A stretch of DNA of 64,000 nt from Spirosoma spitsbergense DSM 19989 (GTDB lineage Bacteria; Bacteroidota; Bacteroidia; Cytophagales; Spirosomataceae): positions 1-64,000 of the forward strand of contig NZ_KB893422.1 of the NCBI RefSeq assembly GCF_000374085.1. Reading direction: 5' to 3'. The translations under genes were made by a program, and so were the position numbers. Below are positions 53,384-62,066 of this stretch, in pieces. Every line of letters begins with the position of its first letter. Within the stretch, counting starts at the first letter, position 1. Below the pieces are notes generated by a model that did not search any database, was not told where the DNA came from, and was given only the letters and a program-made list of their open reading frames with translations.

Positions 53384-54193
53384 ATGCGTGGAAACGTACT
53401 GCTTCGTACTGGTTTATTATTGCTGATTTTACTGCCAATTGGTTTTCTACTCCTTACCCCTCCCCTCGTACGGTGTCTGTGGATTAGCCGGTCGGCAAGT
53501 TACCGACCACTGGCAGGAACACAGGACGTCTATATCCATCAGGCAGCCACCACCCGGCAGGAGAATCAACTCAGGCAACACGTGGTGACCGCCCGAAACC
53601 GTATTGCCTGGTTCTGGGGCAGCCGACACGGGCAGGCTACGCTTATCTATTGCCCGAATCAAACCGATTATGAACAGTACTGCGACGGGGGCGAGGGGGC
53701 CGGTTGCAGCCTGGGGCTTCCCTGGGGCGACTCGTATCTGATACTAGGGCCCGATGGCAATAACGCCGATGTGATTGCCCATGAGCTATGCCACGATGAG
53801 CTGTTTGCGCGGCTGGGCTGGTGGCGCGTAAAAAGACAGATTCCCCAGTGGTTCAACGAGGGACTGGCTTTGATGGTCGATTATCGATTCAGCAAACCAG
53901 CCTTGTGGAATACCCCCCGCCGGGCTGGAAAACATACACCCGCCGAATCACATCCCCCCCCCTCTCCCACCCACCAAATGATGAGACTAACCGATCTGGA
54001 AACTACCCGCGACTTTTTCGGTGGAGATTACATGCACACCATGCTGGCTTATCAAGCAGCAGCCAGTGAAGTGGCTCACTGGCTGTCGGTAGTAGGTAAA
54101 GCGGGGGTTCCGGTCCTGACAGATGCCGTTGCGAAGGGGGCTGATTTTAGCGATGCTTATCGGCAACTTGAGCGTCGGAGAACAGGAAAATAA
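53384..54193 (+). CDS. Membrane-anchored HExxH zinc-peptidase-like protein
   Basis: A 269-residue protein with one N-terminal hydrophobic segment (LLRTGLLLLILLPIGFLLLT) and a soluble domain outside. It has a zincin site, VIAHELCHDELF with His133, Glu134 and His137, and QWFNEGLALMVDYR, where Glu159 is the likely third ligand as in gluzincins. Three Cys lie in TLIYCPNQTDYEQYCDGGEG and GAGCSLGL (90, 100 and 108). A Pro/His-rich loop (AESHPPPSPTHQ) lies near 187. I do not recognise a closer family; it resembles small MA-clan peptidases annotated as hypothetical. It follows the regulator gene by 92 bp and converges with the Ig-repeat gene, with only 10 bp between the stops. Confidence 0.8.
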   Translation: MRGNVLLRTGLLLLILLPIGFLLLTPPLVRCLWISRSASYRPLAGTQDVYIHQAATTRQENQLRQHVVTARNRIAWFWGSRHGQATLIYCPNQTDYEQYCDGGEGAGCSLGLPWGDSYLILGPDGNNADVIAHELCHDELFARLGWWRVKRQIPQWFNEGLALMVDYRFSKPALWNTPRRAGKHTPAESHPPPSPTHQMMRLTDLETTRDFFGGDYMHTMLAYQAAASEVAHWLSVVGKAGVPVLTDAVAKGADFSDAYRQLERRRTGK

Positions 54194-54203
54194 TCAGCGT
54201 TAC

Positions 54204-57200
54204 TTACAACTTCATTACGCGTCTGGATGCCGTTTTGTCACCCACTCGTATCCGCAAAATATAGGTTCCCGCTGGGTGTTGGTCGAGTAATAGCGAGGTA
54301 GTAGACTGCCGGGTTTCCTGCCGGTATGTGATATGCCCGGCCAAATCGGTTAGTTCCAGTATAGCTGTCTGGCTGGACGACAATCCCCTGATCCGTACTG
54401 TCAGCGCGGAGGTAGCCGGAGTAGGATAGACATCTACCGCTTCGGCCAGTGACTGGTCTTCGATGCCCAGCAGTTGATTGACCGTCACCACTACCGAGCG
54501 GGCTGCCAGCGTACCGGTTCCACAGCCGTTGCTCACCTGAGACAGCAGGTACGCAGTGGTTTTGGTGGGCCTCACATCCAGCGCATACGGACTAACGGCC
54601 GTCGTTACCGACTGGGCCGCTCCCAAACCGGTAGCCGAACTATCGCGGTAGGAGAACGTCCAGGGGCCATCGCCCGAAAAAACAACCGTCAGGCTGGCTG
54701 GCTGGCCTTCAAAGATGGTTTGACTGCCAACAAGGGTAGCTACCGGCAGTGGGCGAACGGTCAGCAGCGTGGGGCTGTTGGTTCCTTTAATCGGAATTTT
54801 TGGATTGGTGGCCAGTACCCGCACCCAATACGTACCGGCTGGTGTATTAACCGGAATCGTACCGCTTACCTGACCGTTACCCGCCTGACCACCCGGTAGG
54901 TCGGCGAAAGCGATTTTCGTCGTGTCGGCTTCCACTTTCGCCAGTTGCAACTTGAAAACGCTGCCCTGGTTGAACGTGCCCGATGTGGTAAAATTCGTGG
55001 TCAAACTTGACCCGGCGCAGAGGGTTGCGGACGTTAATGCCTGAGTCTGAATGGTGGGCACCAACACAGTAATGGTGACTGAAGAACCATTGCCGGGCAA
55101 GCCTGATCCGCACTTATTGGCTACGTCCACAACCTGGTAGGTGGTCGTCCGGTCGGCCACGATGAGCAGGGTGGTGTCTTTTGTCGTTGTTCCGGTAAGG
55201 CCATTGGTCAGTTTGTACGTGTAAGGCCCTACCCCGGTAAACGTCAGTTTCAGCGGCACATCCAGCCCCAGATTCGTGGTGGTAGTTCCCAGAATAGAGA
55301 GCGTGGGCGGACTTTGTACAAACACCCGAATCACGGCTTTGGGGCTTTCGCAACCGTTGACGGTCTGCGTCACATAAAAGAGATCACCATCCGGATTTTT
55401 AGTCACGTTCAGGGTAGCCGGTGTGGGCGCTACGGTGGTCACCTTGCCGGTGGGGTCCGTCCATTTCAGGCTCGTTCCGGTCGCCGACAGTGGCTGGGAA
55501 GCTGCATCCTGACAAATTTCGATTACTGCTTTGGCAATTGTGGGCATCGGGGTTTCCGCCACGGTTACGCTCTGCGTGGCTTTCGGCCCTTCGCAGCCGT
55601 TGACCGTTTGCGAAACCAGCACCGAGAATGAAGCACCCTTATCGGTACCAATGACCGGAGCCGAACCGAACCGGTTGCCATCTACATTGTACCAACTCAG
55701 GTTTTCACCCGTGGCCGACAATAGTTCAGGGGGAGCAAACTGACAAATTACTTTTGGCGAAACGGTCGGGGCTGCTGGCAGGGACTTTACCGTTACAGAA
55801 AGGGGTGCGCGGGGTCCCTCACAACCATCGAGACTTTGACTGACGTAATACGTCGTTTGACTAGCCTGTCCGGTGCTTATTACCGGTGCGGCTGCGTTGC
55901 CCGTTCCACCCGTTTGAGCCGTGTACCAAAGCAGGTTCTGGCCGTTTGCTACCAGCGTGGTCGCGGCTGTGTTCTGGCACACCGCCAGAGCCGATGTACC
56001 GGGCGCATCGGGTGTAGTTTTGGTCGTTATTTTGATTTCGGCCCGGCTGCTCTCGCACCCACTCGTCGATTGGGTCACGAAATAACTAACCGTACCCGGC
56101 GTGTCGGTCGAAGGGGTTGGGGCGACATCGCTGCTTTTGCCCGATGGGTCGTACCACTTCAGGCCCGTTCCTGAAGCGGTCAGCACCGGTGCCGGGGTTC
56201 TCTGGCAATAACTAAACGCACCGGTCACGCCGGGAGCCGATGGGGGCGCTGCCACCGTAACGGTTACGCTACTGCGTGGCCCTTCGCAGCCATTATTGCT
56301 CTGGCTAACGTAGTACGTGGTCGCACTGGCGGTTCTGGTGTCGGGTGTGACAGTGCTGCCCAGAGAAGTACCTCCACTCGATTCCCGGTACCATTTCAGG
56401 TCCTGTCCAGTCGCCATCAATGGGCTGGCTACTGTATTCTGACAATACGTCGGCCCAACATTGGCCACTACCGGAACACCGGGCGTCGCATTGACCGTAA
56501 CCGTCAATCGGGCGCGGGGGCTTTCGCACCCATCCAGACTCTGACTCACGTAGAAGGCAGGCTGCCCCGACTGACCGGTACTGACTATGGGCGGAGCCGT
56601 CGTGCCAGTGCCGCTTGTTTCGGTACTGTACCAGAGCAGGTTCTGACCCGTTGCCGTGAGGGCGGGGGCCGTTGCATTCTGGCAAACGGCTACCGATTGC
56701 ACACCAGGGACATCGGGGGTTACTTTGGTGGTTACTTTTATTTCAGCCTGCGGGCTTTCGCATCCATTAATTGACTGAGTCACAAAATAACTAACCGTTC
56801 CAGGAACCTCAGTTGAGGGTATAGGAGCCATATCGCTACTTTTGCCCGATGGGTCGTACCACTTCAGGCTCGTTCCCGAAGCGGTCAGCGTAGTGGACGA
56901 AGCCTTCTGGCAGTAGCTAAACGAGCTGGTAACGGTAGGAGCGGATGGGAGTGCTACCACCGTAACGGTTAGGCCATTGCGGGGGCCTTCGCATCCATTG
57001 CTACTTTGGCTGACGTAGTAGGTAGTAGCCCCGACGTTTTTGGTGTCGGGCGTGAGCGTACTACCCAACGAGGCTCCCCCGCTCACCTCCCTGTACCACT
57101 TCAAGTCCTGTCCCATTGCCATCAGGGGGCTGGCCGTTGCGTTCTGGCAATAGATTGGTTTGACACTGGCCACTGTGGGGGCACCCGGCAAAGCATTTAC

Positions 57201-58706
57201 CGTAACGGTAAACATAGCCCTGGGACTTTCGCATCCATTCACCGATTGTGACACGTAGTAGGTTATCTGACTTGTTTGGGACGTACTGACCACGGGCGTT
57301 GTAGGCGAGCCAGTGCCACCGGTGGAGGCAGCGTACCAGAGGAGGTTATCGCCGGTCACTTTTATAATAGGGGCTGCGGTATTCTGACAAACGGCTACCG
57401 ACTGCACGTCAGGCATGGCAGGTGCTGGCTTTACGTCTACCGTAATTTCGGTCCGTTCGCTTTCACATTCGCCCAGTTTTTGCGCTACGTAGTATTTAAG
57501 CGTTCCAACCTTGTCCGTTGCGGGCTGCACGGGTGTCGATGTACCGGTACCACCCGTTGCGCTAGTACCGTACCAGACCAGTGATGCGCCGACAACGGTG
57601 GTTGTAGCCGTTAAGGGAGTAACTGACTGCGATTGGCAAAGGGTGAGTGAACTGGCCGGAGTAGCCGGTTTTCCAGGGCGGGCGTTTACCGTTACTACCA
57701 GGTAAGGACCATTTGGATTTGCCGGACTTGGACACCCCTTCTTAGAATCTACCGGTACTAAACTGAGTTTATACGTTTGACTACCAGGCACACTTGTATC
57801 AGGTATGGGTGGAGTAGTCGTAAACGCTGGGCTGGCTCCCTGTAGGGTATAACCAGTCTGATAGTTTTCTGGCGGAGCACTGTGTCCGTTTACATTGAGT
57901 GGATAGGACTTATCGCCCTGGCAATAACTCAATCTGCCATAATTTTCATTGAACCGGTTAACAGGATTGGGGCCTCCGCTTGGTGTATATAAGGTCCTCA
58001 CTATCGTTTGGGCCGTGCTGCTTTCACATCCATTTACGGTCTGAGTAACAAAATAAGTTGTTTCACTGATAGGATATTTATAGCCGTCGTCACCATTTGC
58101 AACGGGCTTGCCCAACGAAAAATATGAATTCACCGGATTGCTCCCATTAAACGACCCACCAGTGTTCAAACTTAAATTACTGTTGTACAGGGATGCTGTC
58201 GCACCGGCATTGATTCCCAGATAGATATACGTATAGATATCATTGGCCGTTCGTCGCTGGCAATCCGGCTGAATGTCGTTAACTGTTGGCGGAACAGGCC
58301 GGGCTTTTACCGTTAGTAACGACGAACTGGGACTTCCTTTCACATCAGGACCTGTCGATATGAACCGAACCCGGTAACTGGCTCCGGGGGCGGTGTTAGC
58401 CGGGATGGTGGCCCGGTACGTGATTTCGTAACGCCCCGACGTACTGACAACGGTGGAAGGAACCTCAAAGTAAGTAGCCCCATCGCCCGACAATTCGATT
58501 CCATAGCTGTCGGCCGTTCCACTTCTGAAACCGGTTACGTCCAGTTGGGCACCGGAGCAAACGGCAGTGACCGTTAATGGCTCTGTACTGAGTTGTGCCC
58601 TTGTCTGAGCACTCCACAGGATTGGAGTGAGCAGTAAAACCAGTTTGAATAGCCTATTGCCAGGGCGCTGTATGAGTTGATTGTAGTACCGTAAAGAGTA
58701 ATCCAT
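54204..58706 (-). CDS. 1,500-residue Ig-repeat secreted protein with T9SS sorting domain
   Basis: The protein starts with a signal peptide (LVLLLTPILWSAQTRAQLST). Its N-terminal third holds two to three Ig-like domains (CSGAQLDVTGFRSGTADSYG). From about 349 to 1129 there are about ten units of roughly 78 residues with the pattern CQNxAxxPLxATGQxLKWY, then TYYVSQSxNGCExPR and a VTV strand, an Ig-like repeat (Ig_7/CHU type) common in gliding-bacterium surface proteins. Two further PKD-like domains follow. The last 80 residues form a T9SS type A sorting domain (YPTPATSALTVRIRGLSSSQ, ending ASRRVMKL). It should be displayed on or released from the cell surface. No enzymatic domain is seen, so adhesion is the likely role. 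Confidence 0.92.
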   Translation of the reverse strand: MDYSLRYYNQLIQRPGNRLFKLVLLLTPILWSAQTRAQLSTEPLTVTAVCSGAQLDVTGFRSGTADSYGIELSGDGATYFEVPSTVVSTSGRYEITYRATIPANTAPGASYRVRFISTGPDVKGSPSSSLLTVKARPVPPTVNDIQPDCQRRTANDIYTYIYLGINAGATASLYNSNLSLNTGGSFNGSNPVNSYFSLGKPVANGDDGYKYPISETTYFVTQTVNGCESSTAQTIVRTLYTPSGGPNPVNRFNENYGRLSYCQGDKSYPLNVNGHSAPPENYQTGYTLQGASPAFTTTPPIPDTSVPGSQTYKLSLVPVDSKKGCPSPANPNGPYLVVTVNARPGKPATPASSLTLCQSQSVTPLTATTTVVGASLVWYGTSATGGTGTSTPVQPATDKVGTLKYYVAQKLGECESERTEITVDVKPAPAMPDVQSVAVCQNTAAPIIKVTGDNLLWYAASTGGTGSPTTPVVSTSQTSQITYYVSQSVNGCESPRAMFTVTVNALPGAPTVASVKPIYCQNATASPLMAMGQDLKWYREVSGGASLGSTLTPDTKNVGATTYYVSQSSNGCEGPRNGLTVTVVALPSAPTVTSSFSYCQKASSTTLTASGTSLKWYDPSGKSSDMAPIPSTEVPGTVSYFVTQSINGCESPQAEIKVTTKVTPDVPGVQSVAVCQNATAPALTATGQNLLWYSTETSGTGTTAPPIVSTGQSGQPAFYVSQSLDGCESPRARLTVTVNATPGVPVVANVGPTYCQNTVASPLMATGQDLKWYRESSGGTSLGSTVTPDTRTASATTYYVSQSNNGCEGPRSSVTVTVAAPPSAPGVTGAFSYCQRTPAPVLTASGTGLKWYDPSGKSSDVAPTPSTDTPGTVSYFVTQSTSGCESSRAEIKITTKTTPDAPGTSALAVCQNTAATTLVANGQNLLWYTAQTGGTGNAAAPVISTGQASQTTYYVSQSLDGCEGPRAPLSVTVKSLPAAPTVSPKVICQFAPPELLSATGENLSWYNVDGNRFGSAPVIGTDKGASFSVLVSQTVNGCEGPKATQSVTVAETPMPTIAKAVIEICQDAASQPLSATGTSLKWTDPTGKVTTVAPTPATLNVTKNPDGDLFYVTQTVNGCESPKAVIRVFVQSPPTLSILGTTTTNLGLDVPLKLTFTGVGPYTYKLTNGLTGTTTKDTTLLIVADRTTTYQVVDVANKCGSGLPGNGSSVTITVLVPTIQTQALTSATLCAGSSLTTNFTTSGTFNQGSVFKLQLAKVEADTTKIAFADLPGGQAGNGQVSGTIPVNTPAGTYWVRVLATNPKIPIKGTNSPTLLTVRPLPVATLVGSQTIFEGQPASLTVVFSGDGPWTFSYRDSSATGLGAAQSVTTAVSPYALDVRPTKTTAYLLSQVSNGCGTGTLAARSVVVTVNQLLGIEDQSLAEAVDVYPTPATSALTVRIRGLSSSQTAILELTDLAGHITYRQETRQSTTSLLLDQHPAGTYILRIRVGDKTASRRVMKL
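55320..57660 (-). repeat. Coding tandem Ig-like repeats
   Basis: About ten in-frame units of roughly 230-240 bp. Alternate units resemble each other most (for example those around 56060-56330 and 56760-57020), so the array seems to have grown by duplication of groups of units. Several shared stretches are over 30 bases long. Confidence 0.8.
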
Positions 58707-59008
58707 ACGTATGGGTTAATGAGGGTTGAGATTAGCAATGACGTACAGATGTGGCTTCTATTTGATTTCTATTCAACAAAAACTCACTCCCGATACCAGC
58801 TTTATACAAAGCTGGCTTTTGCTTTAATTTACGCCTACAGGGAATAGAGCAAAGATAGTTCCAGAAAAACAGTCCACTGATTATCAATCACTTAGCAATA
58901 AATACAAAATAAAATAGGTAACAAATACGCATTTTAAGTGGTTAAATTTCACTCAAACATAAACAAAACATCATTTATAGAGTGTAACCAGAACAACTTG
59001 TTTTCTGT
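58707..59008. other. Intergenic region with a perfect hairpin
   Basis: About 300 AT-rich bases between the oxyR stop and the Ig-repeat gene start. The hairpin CCAGCTTT-ATAC-AAAGCTGG (58796-58815) is followed on the plus strand by CTTTTGCTTTAATTT, which looks like an intrinsic terminator, although no plus-strand gene ends here. It may instead be a stem in the 5' leader of the Ig-repeat gene. No other feature was noticed. Confidence 0.45.
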
Positions 59009-59944
59009 TTATTTCATCCCTACTACCTGCCCCGTCGGGTCACCCAGTTCTTCGGGTAAGTGAGCCAGAATCTCCGCCTTGAATGTATTGATTAGTTTAC
59101 GCTTCAGGAAACTCCGGTGCATAACCAGACTCACCTCGCGCACGGGACGGGGCGCCGTAAATGGTCGAAGTCGTGCTCGGCGTTGTATATCCATATCGGG
59201 CGTTGCCAGGTAAGGCAACAGGGTATAGCCTCCCTGTTTGTCAATCAGTTTGATAAGCGTTTCCAGCGACCCCGTCTCATAACGCAGTGCGCTCGTTCCA
59301 TTGGCCTGCCGGTCGGCTCCGCAGAGATTCATGACCTGATTGCGGAAACAATGTCCTTCTGTCAGCAACCACAGCCCGTCGGCAGGCAGGTCCGTTGGCG
59401 CAATCGTTGTTTTGGCCAGCAACGGGTTGGACTCAGCCGCGTATAGAACAAAGGGTTCCTGAAACAGCGGAATCTCCGTGATGCCATTTTCGGATAAGGG
59501 CGTTACTACCAGGCCCACGTCGATCAATCCGTTGCGCAGTCGTTCAACCACCTGCTCGGTTACCATCTCCTGAATCTGTATGGATACGGCGGGGTACTTC
59601 GCCATAAATTCGCCGATAAAGTACGGTAACAGGTACGGAGCCAGCGTTGGAATGATGCCAATACGGAAGTCGCCCCGAAAATTATCTTTCGATTCACTGA
59701 CGATTTCGGGTATGCGCCGGGCCATTCGGAGTACATCCCGCGCCTGAATCAGGATGGCCTGTCCGGTTTCGGTGGGCACTACCGGCTGCTTCGACCGGTC
59801 GAACACCAATACCCCCAATTCATCTTCCAGTTTCTGAATCTGCATACTCAGCGTGGGCTGCGTAATGTGGCAGGCTTCTGCCGCCGTGGCAAAATGCCGG
59901 TAGGTATCAACGGCCACGATATAATCGAGTTGGGAGAGGGTCAT
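59009..59944 (-). CDS. oxyR: OxyR-type LysR peroxide sensor
   Basis: A 311-residue LysR regulator. The winged helix-turn-helix is at about 1-60 (LDYIVAVDTYRHFATAAEAC, HITQPTLSMQIQKLEDELGV). The effector domain carries the redox pair Cys199 and Cys208 in EGHCFRNQVMNLCGADRQ, with the same spacing and numbering as in E. coli OxyR, so disulfide-based sensing of hydrogen peroxide is expected. TEQVVERLRNGLIDVGLVVT is the usual dimer-side segment. It should control catalase and peroxidase genes, none of which is in the window. It diverges from a lipoprotein gene over about 106 bp, a possible target by position. Ferrochelatase follows one gene further, a link to iron and oxidative stress that is inferred. 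Confidence 0.95.
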   Translation of the reverse strand: MTLSQLDYIVAVDTYRHFATAAEACHITQPTLSMQIQKLEDELGVLVFDRSKQPVVPTETGQAILIQARDVLRMARRIPEIVSESKDNFRGDFRIGIIPTLAPYLLPYFIGEFMAKYPAVSIQIQEMVTEQVVERLRNGLIDVGLVVTPLSENGITEIPLFQEPFVLYAAESNPLLAKTTIAPTDLPADGLWLLTEGHCFRNQVMNLCGADRQANGTSALRYETGSLETLIKLIDKQGGYTLLPYLATPDMDIQRRARLRPFTAPRPVREVSLVMHRSFLKRKLINTFKAEILAHLPEELGDPTGQVVGMK

Positions 59945-60020
59945 AGACGGTGTAGCCTATTTATCAATAAAATCTATACAAATCTAAATCATATTAGAGC
60001 CAACAATCCTCCTTATATCT

Positions 60021-60028
60021 TATTTTTG
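60021..60028 (+). promoter_or_regulatory. Bacteroidota-type -7 box (TAnnTTTG)
   Basis: TATTTTTG fits TAnnTTTG and lies 22 bp before the start codon of the lipoprotein gene in the oxyR-divergent gap. The -33 element is not clear. Confidence 0.45.
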
Positions 60029-60050
60029 TTACATAAACCCCTGTAATCGT

Positions 60051-60830
60051 ATGTACACACGTATCCTTGCGGTCGCTATCCTGTTAACATTCAGTGGAAT
60101 AGGTTGCGCTCAATCAAAAAAATCAGCAAATCCTGCCGCCGATGGCTTCGACATGGCTGGTTCAGACCCTAAAGCCATCGAAATTGCCGATCAGGTCATG
60201 CAGGCCATGGGTGGCCGCAAAGCCTGGGACAATACCCACTACATCAGCTGGAACTTCTTCGGCTTTCGTAAACTCGTTTGGGACAAATGGTCGGGCGATG
60301 TGCGGGTGGATAACGTGCGCGACGACCAGAGCGTAATTCTGAACATCAACACCGACAAAGGCCGGGTGTTTCAGAAGGGAGCGGAAGTGACCAATCCAGA
60401 TTCCGTTGCCAAGTATGTGAAGGCGGCAAAAGGAGCCTGGATCAACGATTCGTACTGGCTCGTGATGCCTTTCAAACTCAAGGATTCGGGCGTAACGCTG
60501 AAATACGTTGGCGAAGACAAAACTCAGGAAGGCAAGGCCGCCGATGTGCTTCAGATGACCTTTAAAAACGTAGGTAACACGCCCGACAACAAGTACAAAA
60601 TATGGGTCGATAAGGATTCCCACCTGGTTACGCAGTGGGCACATTACCCCAAGTATACCGATGAACAACCCCGCTTCACGCTGCCCTGGGCCGATTACAA
60701 ACAGATGGGCGGTATCCTGCTCTCCGGCGAACGCGGTGAGCGCGACCTGACCGACATTCAGGTGTACAAAAAACTCCCCGGCACGGTTTTCAGCGAACTC
60801 ACCCGCCCCGACCAGAGTCAGATGAAATAA
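60051..60830 (+). CDS. Lipoprotein of the DUF6503 type
   Basis: A 259-residue protein with a signal peptide and lipobox ending at Cys19 (LLTFSGIGCAQSKK). The mature part begins ADQVMQAMGGRKAWDNTHYI (about 46-65), then SWNFFGFRKLVWDKWSGDVR, and later YWLVMPFKLKDSGVTLKYVG and YKIWVDKDSHLVTQWAHYPK. These features fit a beta-rich LolA-like fold seen in DUF6503 proteins of Bacteroidota, which start with the same GGxxAW motif. LolA-like folds bind lipid or hydrophobic ligands, but the role of this branch is not known. It diverges from oxyR and is followed by a terminator and then ferrochelatase. Confidence 0.82.
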   Translation: MYTRILAVAILLTFSGIGCAQSKKSANPAADGFDMAGSDPKAIEIADQVMQAMGGRKAWDNTHYISWNFFGFRKLVWDKWSGDVRVDNVRDDQSVILNINTDKGRVFQKGAEVTNPDSVAKYVKAAKGAWINDSYWLVMPFKLKDSGVTLKYVGEDKTQEGKAADVLQMTFKNVGNTPDNKYKIWVDKDSHLVTQWAHYPKYTDEQPRFTLPWADYKQMGGILLSGERGERDLTDIQVYKKLPGTVFSELTRPDQSQMK

Positions 60831-60833
60831 TTA

Positions 60834-60868
60834 TAAACCTATAAGATTTTAAAGCCCTTATAGGTTTA
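60834..60868 (+). terminator. Intrinsic terminator-like hairpin after the lipoprotein gene
   Basis: A perfect 12-bp stem TAAACCTATAAG / CTTATAGGTTTA with an 11-nt loop, starting just after the stop codon. It is AT-rich and lacks a long T-run, so its strength is uncertain. Confidence 0.6.
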
Positions 60869-60906
60869 ATTCAAACCAAGCCGTTCAAATTACTGTTCCT
60901 TTTTTC

Positions 60907-61968
60907 ATGGAAGTTTCTGCTTTAAAACCGCCGGTTGCTGCCCGAAAATCAGTAGGAAAAACGGGCGTCTTGATCGTAAATCTTGGCACGCCCGATAGTC
61001 CCTCGGTGCCGGATGTTCGTAAATACCTGCGTGAGTTTTTGATGGATGGCCGGGTAATCGACATACCAGCCACTCCGCGTTTTGCGCTTGTGAACGGCAT
61101 TATTGCCCCGTTTCGGGCACCGAAGTCGGCCAAAATTTACCGGGAGCTCTGGCAGGAAACGGGTTCCCCGCTGAAGTACTACGGCCATATTGTCGAGCAT
61201 GATCTGCAGAAAGCACTGGGCGAAGACTACGTGGTGAAGCTGGCCATGCGCTACCAAAGTCCTAGTATCGACGCGAGTCTGGATGCCTTTCAGCAAATGG
61301 GGCTAACGGATTTGGTGGTGGTGCCGTTTTTCCCACAATACGCGTCTGCCTCAACGGGTTCCGTTTACCAGAAGGTAATGACTATTGTGAAAGACTGGCA
61401 GGTTATACCGGCTATTCGGTTCGTTAACCGGTTTCTGGACCATCCGGGCTTCATAGAAGGATTTGCCCAGATTGCCCGTAAGTACATGGCCGCTTACGAT
61501 TACGACCATTTTCTGTTCAGCTACCACGGCCTGCCCGAACGGCAAATTCGGAAGGGGGATGTGACAAAGACGGTTTGCCAGCTTGGCGACTGCTGCGGCA
61601 CCCTGCACGCCATGAATCAGCACTGCTACCGGGCGCAATGTTTTGAAACCACCCGGCTACTGGTACGCGCACTGAACATCCCCGAAGGCAAATACACCAC
61701 CTCATTTCAGTCGCGGCTGGGGAACGACCCCTGGATTAAGCCCTATACCGACGATATGATCAAAACCATGCCGGGTAAAGGCATCAACAGCGTGCTGGCT
61801 TTTTCGCCCGCTTTCGTCGCCGATTGTCTGGAGACGACTATTGAAGTAGGTGTGGAGTACAAAGAGTTGTTCGAAGAAGCGGGAGGAAAGCACTGGCAGC
61901 TCGTCGAGAGCCTGAACGACAGCCCTATCTGGATTGAAACCCTGGTTGACCTGGTCACCCAGGCCTGA
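60907..61968 (+). CDS. hemH: Ferrochelatase
   Basis: A 353-residue ferrochelatase, which inserts Fe2+ into a porphyrin in the last part of haem synthesis. Motifs in order: GVLIVNLGTPDSPSVPDVRK at about 20-39, LYRELW-like YRELWQETGSPLKYYG near 79, VVPFFPQYASASTGSVYQKV near 140, FSYHGLPERQIRKGD near 200 with the metal-binding His, and SRLGNDPWIKPYTDDMIKTM near 265 followed by FSPAFVADCLETTIEV, with the second active-site segment. Four Cys lie between 220 and 245 (QLGDCCGTLHAMNQHCYRAQ, then C), a cluster seen in several Bacteroidota relatives. The PSCyt and cytochrome-type genes in the window need haem. A terminator follows. Confidence 0.95.
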   Translation: MEVSALKPPVAARKSVGKTGVLIVNLGTPDSPSVPDVRKYLREFLMDGRVIDIPATPRFALVNGIIAPFRAPKSAKIYRELWQETGSPLKYYGHIVEHDLQKALGEDYVVKLAMRYQSPSIDASLDAFQQMGLTDLVVVPFFPQYASASTGSVYQKVMTIVKDWQVIPAIRFVNRFLDHPGFIEGFAQIARKYMAAYDYDHFLFSYHGLPERQIRKGDVTKTVCQLGDCCGTLHAMNQHCYRAQCFETTRLLVRALNIPEGKYTTSFQSRLGNDPWIKPYTDDMIKTMPGKGINSVLAFSPAFVADCLETTIEVGVEYKELFEEAGGKHWQLVESLNDSPIWIETLVDLVTQA

Positions 61969-61986
61969 CCTGATTTTTATTATCCT

Positions 61987-62020
61987 AAGCCCGCTTCTTT
62001 GAACAGAAAGCGGGCTTTTC
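61987..62020 (+). terminator. Intrinsic terminator after hemH
   Basis: A perfect 10-bp stem AAGCCCGCTT / AAGCGGGCTT (61987-61996 and 62008-62017) with an 11-nt loop, followed by a short T stretch. Confidence 0.8.
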
Positions 62021-62066
62021 AGTGCCTTACTTCCTTTGCTGAACAGGAACGACCCCCGATTTTTTT

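Noticed and set aside
54474-57705. Rightward open frames within the Ig-repeat gene
   Set aside because: They recur with the repeat period of the leftward gene and have no family signature, so they are antisense shadows.
58796-58815. The hairpin as the terminator of oxyR or of the Ig-repeat gene
   Set aside because: Both genes run leftward and the T-rich side of the hairpin is on the rightward side, so it cannot end either of them in the normal way.
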